Shown here one piece after another: positions 7,959-16,637 of a stretch of DNA of 16,653 bases. Each line of letters opens with the position of its first letter. Position 1 is the first letter of the stretch. A program made the position numbers and the translations under genes. The stretch comes from Chromera velia (Eukaryota > Sar > Chromeraceae). Below the pieces are notes generated by a model. It did not search any database. It worked only from the letters and a program-made list of their open reading frames with translations, and had not been told where the DNA came from. Where the stretch lies: contig JAHBMJ010005885.1 of assembly GCA_018398765.1 (NCBI GenBank), positions 45,914 to 62,566 on the forward strand, in the 5' to 3' direction.

Positions 7959-8242
7959 TTCTTTCCTTCTTTCTTTTTTTCCTTACTTCCTTCGTTCCTT
8001 CCTTCCTTTCTCTAGTTCCTTCCTTCCGTCCTTCCTGCCTTCCTTCCTTCCTTCCTTAATCCCTTTCTTCCTTCCACTGCTTCCTTCCTTCCTTCCTTCC
8101 CCTGGTTCCTTCCTTCCTTCCTTCCTTCCTTCCTTCCTTCCTTCCGTCCTTTCTTCCTTTCTTCCTTTTTTCCTTTCTTCCTTTCTTCCTTTCTTCCTTT
8201 CTTCCTTCCTTCCTTCCTTCCTTCCTTCCTCCTTTCGTTCCG
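7959..8242. repeat. (TTCC)n pyrimidine tract
   Basis: About 280 bp of TTCC and TTTC units, all pyrimidine on the plus strand apart from scattered single purines. It begins directly inside the decaying fifth unit of the preceding tandem array. Such tracts can form triplex DNA and expand by slippage. Confidence 0.95.
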
Positions 8243-8322
8243 TCTTTCGATTCTCTCTCCTTTTCCTGTCCCGTTTTCCGCTTTTCCCATTCTTCCTCTC
8301 TCCATGCCTTTCGCCGCTATGT

Positions 8323-8481
8323 ATGGCTGATTATCGTGCACTGGCAGCACTGAAGCAGGCACTCAACTTGAATTCAACTTTGTTTGGTGCCTCTCCCAGC
8401 CTGCCTGACTGGCTTCAAATTAGTAAAGAGAGGATGAGGGAAAGGCGAAGGAAAAGAAAGGGACAGATCATTAAGGATTGA
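8323..8481 (+). CDS. Possible small ORF or exon, 52 residues
   Basis: The ATG at 8323 opens a 52-codon frame ending in TGA. It begins MADYRALAALKQALN and ends with a basic segment (ERMRERRRKRKG), which suggests a helical, possibly nucleic-acid-binding or nuclear-targeted tail. The composition is ordinary protein-like, unlike the low-complexity frame before it. The frame is also open upstream through the TTCC tract, so this could be a last exon. No family is recognised, and chance is a real possibility. Confidence 0.25.
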   Translation: MADYRALAALKQALNLNSTLFGASPSLPDWLQISKERMRERRRKRKGQIIKD

Positions 8482-8552
8482 TTGAATTTAAAGAATTTTA
8501 AGGTCAAAAACAATGGGGAAATCGATGTGAAAGTGTAAAATAGATGCAAAAT

Positions 8553-8817
8553 TTATAGTAAAAATAGTGAAAATAATCAACTATTTTGACTATTTCTGGT
8601 GATACTGCGTAGTGACTGAGTGAAAGTGCAAAATGAATATAAAAATGGTGAAAATAGTAAAATAGTTTTCTATTTTATAGCAAGATTTTATAGTATGACT
8701 CATCTGTAAAAATAGTCAAAATAGTGGATTATTTCTTTTGTATCAAATAGTAAATAGTCCACTATTTTACTATTTACTATCGAAACGTAGGAATAGTCAA
8801 AATAGTGACTATTTTTT
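8553..8817. repeat. AATAGT/ACTATT hexamer cluster B
   Basis: About fourteen copies of AATAGT or ACTATT in 265 bp, more diffuse than cluster A. A perfect 12-bp stem, ATAGTAAATAGT at 8747-8758 with ACTATTTACTAT at 8769-8780, surrounds a 10-base loop. Clusters A and B may be degraded copies of one element or two local expansions of the same motif. Confidence 0.8.
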
Positions 8818-9086
8818 AATTTTACCGGTTCATAGATGTACATATATATATTGCTTCAATACACACTACTACACAGTTTTATGCAGAAATCTAGTCATGA
8901 ATTTTAATGTGTTTTAATATCATTATTACTATAACTCGCCATGCCCACCAGGCCCCACCCTAAAAATTTAAATTGGCAACATATATTATAATTAAGTACT
9001 TTATGATGCAAACCTAACACCGAGAACTTGAATAACAAAATTCCCATAACTAGCCTGAGTTACATTAGATTCGTTAGGCTTTGATC
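8818..9086. other. AT-rich gene-free sequence
   Basis: No coding, RNA or repeat feature is supported here. Confidence 0.5.
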
Positions 9087-9343
9087 CATACAAATGCCCA
9101 TCTCTTTGACACTACAGGCCACTTAAATTTGAAGTCGCTCTCGCGGATGGTTCTTATCTACGCTGCAGGCGCAGGCTACGTCTTACTACATCTTGAAACT
9201 CTGCACCGCAGGCGCGGACAGTGTTTTAAAAGTTTGCACTGCAGGCGTGGATTAATTTTTGAAAGACAAAGTCATATGGGTGGATAAATTTGAAGATTTA
9301 CGTTTCAAGTGGCTTGTAGTATTAAAAAGATAGGGGTGTATCC
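9087..9343. mobile_element. Second candidate MITE-like element with terminal inverted repeats
   Basis: The left end at 9087-9126 (containing CACTACAGGCCACTTAAA) and the reverse complement of 9303-9343 (containing TACTACAAGCCACTTGAAA) align over about 40 bp with roughly three quarters identity by eye. The interior holds three GCAGGCG motifs at 9165, 9208 and 9241 within a longer CTGCAGGCGCGG-type consensus. No coding capacity is visible. It differs in sequence from the element at 2843-3090. No target-site duplication is clear. Confidence 0.45.
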
Positions 9344-9351
9344 TCCTATTA

Positions 9352-9508
9352 GGACACCGGGGGGGGGGGGGCATCCAAGCTTGCTCTGTTATGCCCGTGG
9401 ATGGCGGGACGGGCATCGGGCGCTTCGCGCCCGATGTGCCAGACACTGCCCCCCCTGGCGTTCGCTGCTACCAGCCCGTGCGAGAAGGGATACCCCCCCC
9501 CAGTGTCC
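9352..9508. repeat. Inverted pair of GGACAC-G(n)-ATCC motifs
   Basis: GGACACC followed by 13 G and CATCC lies at 9352-9376. The complement strand of 9487-9508 reads GGACACT, nine G, then TATCCC. The two face each other across about 110 bp. A related copy on the plus strand is at 10483-10503 (TCACACT, nine G, CATCC). The G runs may also be hard to sequence accurately. Confidence 0.6.
9414..9436. repeat. Perfect GC-rich hairpin
   Basis: CATCGGGCGC, a 3-base TTC loop, then GCGCCCGATG: a perfect 10-bp stem lying between the two inverted G-run motifs. It has no T run after it and is not called a terminator. Confidence 0.8.
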
Positions 9509-9512
9509 ATGC

Positions 9513-9816
9513 GGAGTTGCCCACCGAGGCTGACGTTCAGCTTTTTAATGCATGCATGTATGCATACATTTTTTTTTTTAGAGGTCCATGCATGTAACGA
9601 TGCTCCATAACATGTTTTGTGTGTGCAAACCGGGGAAAGTCTCTCAAAATTATGCAGACCATCTTTGGAACTCAAACCGTACCACCTATCCTCAACGTTC
9701 AAAATTAATTTCACCTCCTATGCACCTGGTCGCCGCCTACAAGAAGGCTAACCAGATGAAGTGAAAGGAAAGATGCAGGAGACGACGGGTTGGCCAAGCA
9801 TACGCATACATGCACG
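9513..9816. other. Gene-free sequence with ATGCATGC runs
   Basis: Short ATGC/ATGT runs lie around 9548-9570 and 9588-9596, with a T run between them. No gene is seen. Confidence 0.5.
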
Positions 9817-9854
9817 CAAAGAGAGAAAGAGATAGAGATTGAGAGAGAGAGAGT

Positions 9855-9896
<42 letters not shown>
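9817..9896. repeat. (GA)n microsatellite
   Basis: About 80 bp of GA units with a few interruptions, giving a Ser/Leu low-complexity frame on the minus strand that is not a gene. Confidence 0.96.
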
Positions 9897-9898
<2 letters not shown>

Positions 9899-10430
9899 TC
9901 CGAGTCATTTTCATTATGTATCTATAGATAGGTCGGACCTCGTGCCTGAAGAGGGTCCATAGGCTTGTCAAAACGTATCAGGGTGACTTCGCGTTGGGGT
10001 AGTCAGGTGTTCCAACGTTTTTTTCTCCTTCCTTAGTCCTTCTCTTTGCACGCAATTGGTGTATCACATTCATACATGATGTCTCGATGGACCGAGATCG
10101 AGTACATGCATATATGACTCTATTGCCTTTCCCTCTATCGCCTTTCCTTCTCCTCTCAGCATCTTTCACTGTTTGGAGATCGAAAAATTACTGATAACTT
10201 GCACAGTCATTGATAAGTTGCACATGAATAAGATCACACATGATTGTTAACTAAGCTAGTGATATATTAGTAACATGATTAGTTTGAAGACACTTTTAAA
10301 TAGTGTCTGATCTATTAGTTTAAGATATATTAGTGTTTTTGAGTTTTAAGATAGTCTTAGATAGTTGAAAAGATTTTAAGATATTGTATAGCTAAGAAGT
10401 TAGGAGTTGTTTTTGTCCACCATTATGCTT
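9897..10430. other. Gene-free, partly AT-rich sequence
   Basis: No gene is seen. TGATAACTTGCACA at 10192 recurs at 10211 with one change. AGACAC/GTGTCT forms a short hairpin at 10288-10308. Neither has an assigned function. Confidence 0.5.
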
Positions 10431-10545
10431 CACACCCCCCCGCCATCCGTAGTCCGGCGTTTTCAGATGACCTCATTCTGAATCACACTGGGGGGGGGCA
10501 TCCATCCTCAGCTCTCGTAGCGCTACACACCACCCCCCCCTCGGT

Positions 10546-10680
10546 GACACCCCTATTCAAAGAGGTACAAATGCCTCGGTAGGGCCTAGGTTGAAGGATT
10601 GAATCCATACAGGAAATGCTAGGTTGGCTACAGCTTATATGGCTCACCGGCTTTAACCCCATACATCATCATCATCATTA
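10546..10680 (+). repeat. Weak SINE-like segment ending in (CAT)n
   Basis: GGATTGAATCC at 10596-10606 resembles a pol III B box, and the segment ends in five CAT-type units at about 10664-10680, as some short retroposons do. No convincing A box or tRNA fold is present, so this is only a tentative call. Confidence 0.15.
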
Positions 10681-10755
10681 TACTATGTAAGTTCAAATTA
10701 ACTTTATATCTCTTAAGTTATATTGAGATATTTCAATTTCTATGCTGCAATTGTT

Positions 10756-10988
10756 CTGGACTGCTTGGTGGTGCCAGGATGGCTCGGGTCCGACTTGGAC
10801 GGCGACGCCAGTGCAGACCTATGCAGACATTCCATGTGCGGCATTGCACGCCAAGACTGGCGTGGCCTTTGCGGACCCTTGCGGCGAATGTCGAGATCTG
10901 CCGGGGTCTAGGCCCTTACATGCGGTTTGTATGCGTCACTTAGCTGATTTGGTATTTGAATTTGTATCTCAACGTTGCAGAGAAACTG
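10756..10988 (+). repeat. Direct repeat, copy 1 (possible LTR or LTR fragment)
   Basis: A 233-bp copy starting CTGGACTGC and ending GCAGAGAAACTG, alignable end to end with 11355-11592. It is preceded by TGTT, so the repeat may begin with the TG typical of LTRs, but no CA end is clear. One plus frame is open through it and encodes a Cys-containing peptide also readable in copy 2. That frame may be chance. Confidence 0.8.
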
Positions 10989-11354
10989 AGAGTGAGAGAA
11001 AGACTAGCGAAAAAGGAAAGGAGAAAGATTTGAAAGAGAGCTGAGAGGGGTGTAAGACCTTGCATTGGGAAGCTTGTAGCCGTTAGGTGACGGACCCTAC
11101 CTTTGGGTGGAGAAGGTTGACAGTGTTCAGCCACGCATAAGCCGACATCCCTAAAACAAGTCCTGCAGAGACAGGCGTGGCGGGTTGGCATCGCTGGTGA
11201 GGCAGCGGTGATCTATCGATCGATGACACCTCCCATTTGGGTCCCTTCAGCGCAAACGGAAGACTTAGTTTATGGGAGAGATTCAGGAGAAGTTCGCTCT
11301 GGAAAGATTCTTCCTCTGTGATAAAGAATCTCATGGAAGAGGGGGGCATGTGTC
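10989..11354. other. Spacer between the direct repeats
   Basis: About 365 bp with no assigned gene. It starts purine-rich, contains ATCGATCGAT near 11215, and ends with a purine run (GGAAGAGGGGGG) just before the TGTCC of copy 2. A polypurine tract is expected at that position if copy 2 were a 3' LTR. No clear tRNA primer-binding site follows copy 1. Confidence 0.4.
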
Positions 11355-11592
11355 CTGGACTGCCTGGCGGTGCCAGGATGGTTCGGGTCGGACGGCGACG
11401 CCAGTGCGGACCCATGCAGGCATTCCATATAGCACTGCGGCATTGCATGCCAAGACTGGCATAGCCCTTGCCGGCCCTTGCGGTAGATGTCAAGATCTGC
11501 CGGGGTCTAGGCCCTTACGCGCGGTTTGCATGGCATTGCGTCACTTAGCCGATTTAGTATTTGAATTTGTGTGAAGTGTTGCAGAGAAACTG
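11355..11592 (+). repeat. Direct repeat, copy 2 (possible LTR or LTR fragment)
   Basis: A 238-bp copy of the repeat at 10756. The copies differ by many transitions and by three 6-bp indels. It could be the 3' LTR of a small element with copy 1, or the start of the 5' LTR of the Ty3/gypsy element that follows. Its plus frame ends at TGA shortly before the end of the repeat. Confidence 0.8.
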
Positions 11593-12140
11593 GTAGCAAC
11601 ACTGGGATACAGCGGATGACAGTTGTTGAGAGAGGTTGAGAACTTAGTTGGAAGCTTGATGAGAGTTGTGATATTGAGAGACTGATTGAGACTTAGAGAT
11701 AGGCTCTGTGAGGGGCATTCCACCTAATAAGAAGACTGAGTAATAAAGGGCTGGCAAGCGTCAGGCAGATGTGGGCCAGACGGGGGACCCAGGCTACATA
11801 GCGTGCATAGATGTATCACAAGGCCGCGCATCGTGAAGTCGAGCATGCTTCATTAAGTGATTTTAGTGAAGTGCATGCTTGATGTGTCTACTTGACGTCA
11901 TCACTAAGAATGTTCATTGAAAGATTGATATTAACTGCTAGACCAAACCAACCCGGGTCCGATGTCTATCAGACTTTAACCACCTGTATTTGATATTACT
12001 AAGACTCCCGTAAAACAGCTTATATCTGGTAGTTTAGAGCCTCGTTCCACCCTTAGTTAAGGGAGAGCGCTCTTGTTGAATTCAATGTACTCAGACTGGT
12101 TCAGTCTACCAACTGTTGACTCCATACATCGATAGAAGGT
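11593..12140 (+). other. Presumed leader or LTR remainder of the Ty3/gypsy element
   Basis: Non-coding sequence between direct-repeat copy 2 and Gag. AATAAA occurs at 11742-11747 and could be an LTR polyadenylation signal. I could not place an LTR end or a tRNA primer-binding site with confidence. A stop at 12117-12119 closes the Gag frame upstream. The first in-frame candidate start context is ATA at 12132, or GTG at 12141, with no ATG. Confidence 0.4.
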
Positions 12141-13451
12141 GTGACAGAGGATGTACCGGCTCCAGGGATTCTACAGATCGTCGGGGCCATTGAAGGACTG
12201 TCTCAGGGGATTAACTCTATGCAGGCAATGCAAAACCTACATGGAGAAACTCTGCAATTACTTGTTTCTCAAGCCCCTCAGGAATCTGTCCAGGCAACGG
12301 TGACGTCACCTGCTATTGCGCCAGCCTAAAGTACAACCGCATCCTCGTTGCACTACATGAAGCTGTGCGAGGCCCCTGCTCTGTTCTCTGGAGTGAGCGC
12401 CAAGCTGACTAGGTAGTTGAAAGACGTAGAAGACTTCTACAAACTTGAGAAAGTGTTGGACCTGGACAAGGTACTGATGGCAAAGAACAGAATGTCCTAG
12501 GACCTGAAGGAATGGTTTGACTTCTATGAGGTCAAGAACAGACCATTCCAGAACTGGGAGTCGTTAAAAGCTGCCCTCATTGAGCATTATTCAGACACAC
12601 TGGCCAGACAGAAGGCCAGAAAGGACCTGAAGAAGTGCCGATGCACTGGAACTGGGGTTGACGACTACAATAAGCGATTCAAGCCGCTTGTCGCAAAACT
12701 GAAGGGCCGGTTGATCAAAGAAGACATTGTTGAAGACTACATCTCTGGTTTGCTAGCACATGTCCACCTTGAAACAAACAAAGCGCATCCGGTCAACTTG
12801 ATCATCACTATAAAGACGGCAAGCGAGCTTGAGGTCTTTCTCTCTGGTGGAGAAGGATCGCGAGGCGGGATACGAGACTTCCAAAGGCCAAGTGCCTTCG
12901 AGAGTGGTGGGGAGAGTGCCCGACGTAACTCTCCACTGGGACAAGAGGAAGGGCCCGTCCCCATGGACCTGTGTGGGGTCCGTCAACTTCTACCACCACT
13001 CACACCGGTAGAGAGGTCTCTCTGCATTACAGAAGGAAGGTGTTTCATATGCCGCCTTGCAGGGTATACTGCTAGGCAGTGTTCAGGTCCCTTCTCTGGA
13101 CTCGGCGGAAACTTCTCTGGAATGCGGAGACTCACTGGTGGAAAGAACCTTCAGGACTCGTAGGACTACGAGAGATTCTGTGAAGACTTCAAGCAGGGGG
13201 GATGGGGGCAGGGCAGAAGCGGATACCAGGGAGATCGCAGAAGGTTTGGAGCTCCATTCCTGACCACCCAAGCATGGCCACCTCTGGGCCAGTCACAGTG
13301 GAGAGGGGGACGTAGAGACGGTGGTCCCAGAGGAAGAGGAAGAGGTAGAAAGAAGCCGGCAAGTAGGGGAGTTCAAACGATCTACGGAGGTTTTGAGACG
13401 GATGAGGTAATAGGAGTAGAGGGACTCGAAACTTGTAGTCAATGCCCCGAG
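12141..13451 (+). pseudogene. gag: Ty3/gypsy Gag, disrupted
   Basis: The frame reads through four stops (TAA 12327, TAG 12414, TAG 12498, TAG 13161). Between about 12417 and 12750 it matches the retrotransposon Gag helical domain: a WFDFYEVKNRPFQNWESLK block followed by a segment with FKPLVAKLKG. A zinc knuckle at 13041-13082 reads CFICRLAGYTARQC. The spacing is right for CX2CX4HX4C, but the His is Tyr (TAT at 13065). A basic Arg/Gly-rich tail (RGRGRGRKK near 13331-13359) follows, typical of nucleocapsid. No ATG is found at the expected start; ATA at 12132 could be a lost one. Confidence 0.85.
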
Positions 13452-13865
13452 ATGGGAGGAAGCCCTGAAAATGAAGACGTGCCAATGGAAATAAAGGAGG
13501 AGGAAAATGAAACAGGGGTCCATCCGGGGTTGTTTGTGTTTTCAAGTCGAGTGGCTGATGCACCTGTCAGAGTTTTGGTTGATTCGGGTGCAGATGATAT
13601 TTATCTTAACCATCGTTTTGCCCATGCCTACCATCTCCGTGTGTGCAGCTTAAGACAACCCGTCAACTTGCACGGTGCCCTCAAGTCTTCAAAGACTCGG
13701 TCGGTCTGTGAATATGCACCCACAGTGCCGATCAACATTCAGGGGTATCAAGAGATAGTGGGTGCAATGTTGGCCAACCTGGATGAGTATGATTTAATCT
13801 TGGGGACAAAGTGGGGTCATGCTTAAAAGCCTGAACTACAGTAGTCGTCTCAAAGTCTGCGTTTT
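13452..13865 (+). pseudogene. Ty3/gypsy aspartic protease, disrupted
   Basis: The frame is continuous with Gag. The active-site triad DSG is intact in VLVDSGADDIYLN (GAT TCG GGT at 13581-13589), and LILGTKW (about 13794-13814) matches the conserved second half of retropepsins. TAA at 13824 and TAG at 13842 then interrupt the segment linking it to RT. Retropepsins process the Gag-Pol polyprotein and work as dimers. Confidence 0.85.
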
Positions 13866-15012
13866 TTGTTTAGAGAGAAATTGATTTATTGGGTTCCAGA
13901 TATAGAGTTGGAGGAAGAGGACGAGGAACAAACATTCAGCACTCCTCCTCTTCTCTCTTCTGTGCAGGCAAAGCGGGCGATCCGGAAAGGAGCTGTCTGC
14001 CATCTAGTCAGACTGCAGACAGAAATCCCTTTCAGTAAGTCCACTGGGGTTGTCTGCAGGGTTCAAAGATTACATAAAGTCAGTGAAGACGGGGGGAGAA
14101 AGAATGCTGGGGAGAATGGAAAGGGATTTAGGGGTAGTGAGGCAATGAATGATAATTTTCTCTCTTCTTTTCCTTCTGATCATCCTGTTCTCTCTTCATC
14201 TGAATTGAGTGAGGTTCGTGAGTACCTGAAGAAATCAACCATGCCGATCGACGTGAAGAGAATTGTAGCAGACAATGCATTTCTCTTTCCCGATTCCTTG
14301 ACAGGGTTGCCGCCGTCAAGGGGGGAAGGACTTGACTTTAAGATAGATCTTGAATCAGAACACCCGCCTCCAGCTCACCCACCCTATCGTCTCTCTTTGG
14401 GTGAGCTGGATGAATTAAGGAAGCAAGTTGATATATACTTGAAGCAATGATTCATTTGACCGTCTTGTTCTCCTTTTGCAGCATCAGTTTTATTTATGAC
14501 AAAGAAGGATGGGATAATGAGGATGTGTTATGACTATACGGGATTAAATAGAATCACAGTGAAGGACAAGCATCCATTGCCTCATCCTCAAGATTTGATT
14601 GATAGGCTGTACAGGACAAAATTTTTCATAGCTTTTAATCTTTGGCAGTACTACCATCAGATGAGAATAAGAGAGAAAGACGTGCCCAAAACAGCCTTCA
14701 CGACGAGGTATGGGAATTATGAATGGCTGGTGGTCTCTTTTGGATTAACGAATGCCCCCCTGGCAGCTATGTGATTGATTCAGTATGTGTTGAGGGAGTA
14801 TCTTGATCGGTATGTATCTGTATTTTTAGATGATATTCTAATTTATTCAAAGACGAGAGAGGAGCATGAACGGCATGTCTCTTGTGTTCTTTTTCTCCTC
14901 AAATAGGCAAATCTGTTTATAAAGCTGTTGAAGTATCATTTTTTTAAAAGAGAGGTAACATTTTTGGGGCTGAGGATCTCAGAGAAAGGAGTGAGGCCAT
15001 GCAGAGACAAAG
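13866..15012 (+). pseudogene. Ty3/gypsy reverse transcriptase, disrupted and catalytically altered
   Basis: An acidic linker leads to the usual RT entry (PPYRLSLGELDELRKQ, about 14382-14429). Stops TGA 14448 and TGA 14457 follow, then the fingers/palm block with SPFAASVLFMTKKDG and YDYTGLNRITVKDKHPLP. In motif A, which normally carries the first catalytic Asp before a YHQ block, the residue is Asn (AAT at 14637-14639, FNLWQYYHQM). Motif C, FLDD, is intact (GAT GAT at 14829-14834). TGA 14772 and TAG 14904 break the frame further. A six-A run at 15013-15018 shifts it by one base. Confidence 0.9.
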
Positions 15013-15018
15013 AAAAAA

Positions 15019-15660
15019 GAAGAGATAGAAAACTGGCCAGTGCCCAAAAATGTGAGTGAGTTGCATTCTTTTCTTGGTTTAGCTTCTTGGGTGAGACGTT
15101 TTGTGTTTGAATTCAGCAAGAAGGCTGCACCTCTTTATTGCTTGCTAAAAAAGACGGTGAAGTTTGAGTGGAAAGAAGAGCAGCAGGCGAGTTTTAAGGC
15201 AGTCAAAGAAGCAGTCAAGCAGGTGACTGAATTGTACATTCCTGATCCTACTCGTCCATTCAAAATTTTTGCTGATGCGTGTGAAAAGAGTGCGACTGTT
15301 GCTGCTGTGCTCATGCAGAAAGATCCATGTGTCGGGATCCTTCGGCCGTGTGCATTTACTTTGAGAACAAATTATTTAGTTGAATGAGCCCAGCAGAGAA
15401 GAACTACCACATCAGAGATAAGAAGTTCCTCGCTTATATGTCCGCAGTCAAGATCTGGCGTCCGTACTTTTCGTGCACGACCCAGGTATGGAGTGATCAT
15501 GAAAGTTAATTTGAAGACAGTCATGTCGACCGCCGATTGAATGCAAATGTCTCCTCGCATGCATCGTTAGGTTTTGTTGTTAGACCAGATAGGTATTACA
15601 CCTCGATACGTGCCTGGAAGCAAGAATCGGATGGCAAATGTATTGAGCAGAAAGCCTGTG
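15019..15660 (+). pseudogene. Ty3/gypsy RNase H domain, disrupted
   Basis: After the frameshift the text WPVPKNVSELHSFLGLA marks the RT-RNase H connection. FKIFADACEKSATVAAVL keeps the first RNase H Asp. The frame changes again at about 15360-15384, where SPAEKNYHIRDKKFLA carries the conserved Glu, and at 15507-15510 after VWSDHES. Stops TGA 15538 and TAG 15568 follow. The closing motif, normally ADALSR, reads ANVLSR (AAT at 15637-15639). This Asp probably corresponds to the last DEDD residue, so loss of activity is expected. Confidence 0.85.
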
Positions 15661-16275
15661 AGAACTGAGCAAAAGCAGGGAGCAGAAGAAAAGACTGAAA
15701 AGAGAAAGGAAGAAGAAAAGGAAGTGAAAGGACTGTTGGCAGGCATTAAGATGAGAGTGGATGTGAAAGAAGAGTTCTTGAAGGAAGTGAAAGGAAGATA
15801 TAAAAAAGAAAGATTCTTTCAGGAGCTTATCGAAGTATTGAAGCATCCAGAGGTGCCTATGCCTCGACACTTGAGAATAAGAATTCAACCATTCACTCTC
15901 GTTGATGGCTTTCTTTATTTCAAAGACAGATTGGCCATTCCGACTGATGTTCTGCAGAGGCAGATGATCTTTAAGCATCATAACACGGTGGTCGGAGGAC
16001 ATCTGGGGCTAAAAAAGACATTTCTCAAGCTGAACAGTAAGTTCTACTGGCCCAACATGTATTCATCAGTCAAGAAGTATGTGGCTCAGTGTGATGCCTG
16101 TCAAAGAGCAAAACATTCCACCCAAAAAAGACCTGGTCTGCTCAATCCTTTACCTATCCCTGAGTGTCCGTATGAATTTCTTTCTCTTAACTTCCTGTTT
16201 GGTCTGCCAAAAACACTATACTGGAGAAGAATTGTAAATAGAATTCTCTTTGTTGTTGATCGTTTGTCAAACTGA
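15661..16275 (+). pseudogene. Ty3/gypsy integrase, truncated
   Basis: A Lys/Glu-rich spacer leads to the zinc-binding H2C2 domain, which is intact: His at 15976 or 15979, His at 16000, Cys at 16090 and 16099 (QCDACQRAK). LVDGFLYFKDRLAIP and GHLGLKKTFLKLNSKFYWP are classic for the family. At the start of the core the first catalytic Asp is Asn (AAC at 16189-16191, SLNFLFGLP). The frame ends at TGA 16273 straight after VVDRLSN. The rest of the core (second Asp and Glu) is missing and AT-rich unrelated DNA follows. Confidence 0.9.
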
Positions 16276-16637
16276 CTGTACTAACAATTGAAACCTTTGT
16301 ACTGGAAAGTGACTTTGAAAAAGTTAGTTTTTAAAACATTAAAATAGATAGTTTAACCTTTAAACTAATTGATTTTCATAATTTATTTAAGACTATTTAA
16401 GCTTAATAAGATGTTTAAAAAATGAAATAAAAAAATGTATATATAGAGTATATATTTTTTCAAAACCATAAATTGTCTGGTACCTATCATCGTAAATTAA
16501 CGCTAAGACAAAACATAATAAGAAATGCATCTGAATGACTCTGAATCAATCTGATTGAAGCATTTCTTCTCATGATCATAACTGTTTTGTTTTCAATTTA
16601 TACGAGGCACTGCTCAACGGCGGGCGTGTCAGAGATA
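16276..16637. other. AT-rich sequence after the retrotransposon break
   Basis: No LTR, gene or integrase remainder is recognised. A perfect GTTTAA/TTAAAC hairpin lies at 16351-16365, and TATATA runs lie near 16440-16457. Composition rises in GC only after about 16600. Confidence 0.5.

Larger units (their letters stand above)
11355..16275 (+). mobile_element. Degraded Ty3/gypsy LTR retrotransposon, truncated at its 3' end
   Basis: Gag, protease, RT, RNase H and the start of integrase occur in the Ty3/gypsy (Metaviridae) order on the plus strand. Gag to RT share one frame with in-frame stops at 12327, 12414, 12498, 13161, 13824, 13842, 14448, 14457, 14772 and 14904. A frameshift lies in the six-A run at 15013-15018, another at about 15360-15384 and a third at 15507-15510, followed by stops at 15538 and 15568. 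Integrase ends at TGA 16273 in the middle of its core. No 3' LTR is in the window. The 5' boundary is uncertain; the start given assumes copy 2 of the direct repeat belongs to its LTR. Confidence 0.85.

Noticed and set aside
7218-8059. Overlapping frames on both strands through the 141-145-bp tandem repeat
   Set aside because: Open frames in tandem repeats repeat themselves automatically; unit lengths of 141-145 break any single frame, so none is supported as a protein as it stands.
8012-8362. Minus-strand Lys/Glu/Gly/Arg-rich ORF over the TTCC tract
   Set aside because: It is pure translation of the GGAA repeat.
9414-9436. Bacterial-type terminator
   Set aside because: The hairpin has no T run, no upstream gene and a eukaryotic setting.
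10560-10640. tRNA gene
   Set aside because: A B-box-like GGATTGAATCC is present but no cloverleaf, A box or acceptor stem can be drawn.
12141-15660. Reassigned stop codons as an explanation for the broken Pol and the 1-965 frame
   Set aside because: All three stops occur in-frame at sites expecting different residues, frameshifts are also present, catalytic residues are lost, and the intact HNH gene uses TGG for Trp and ends with TAA.
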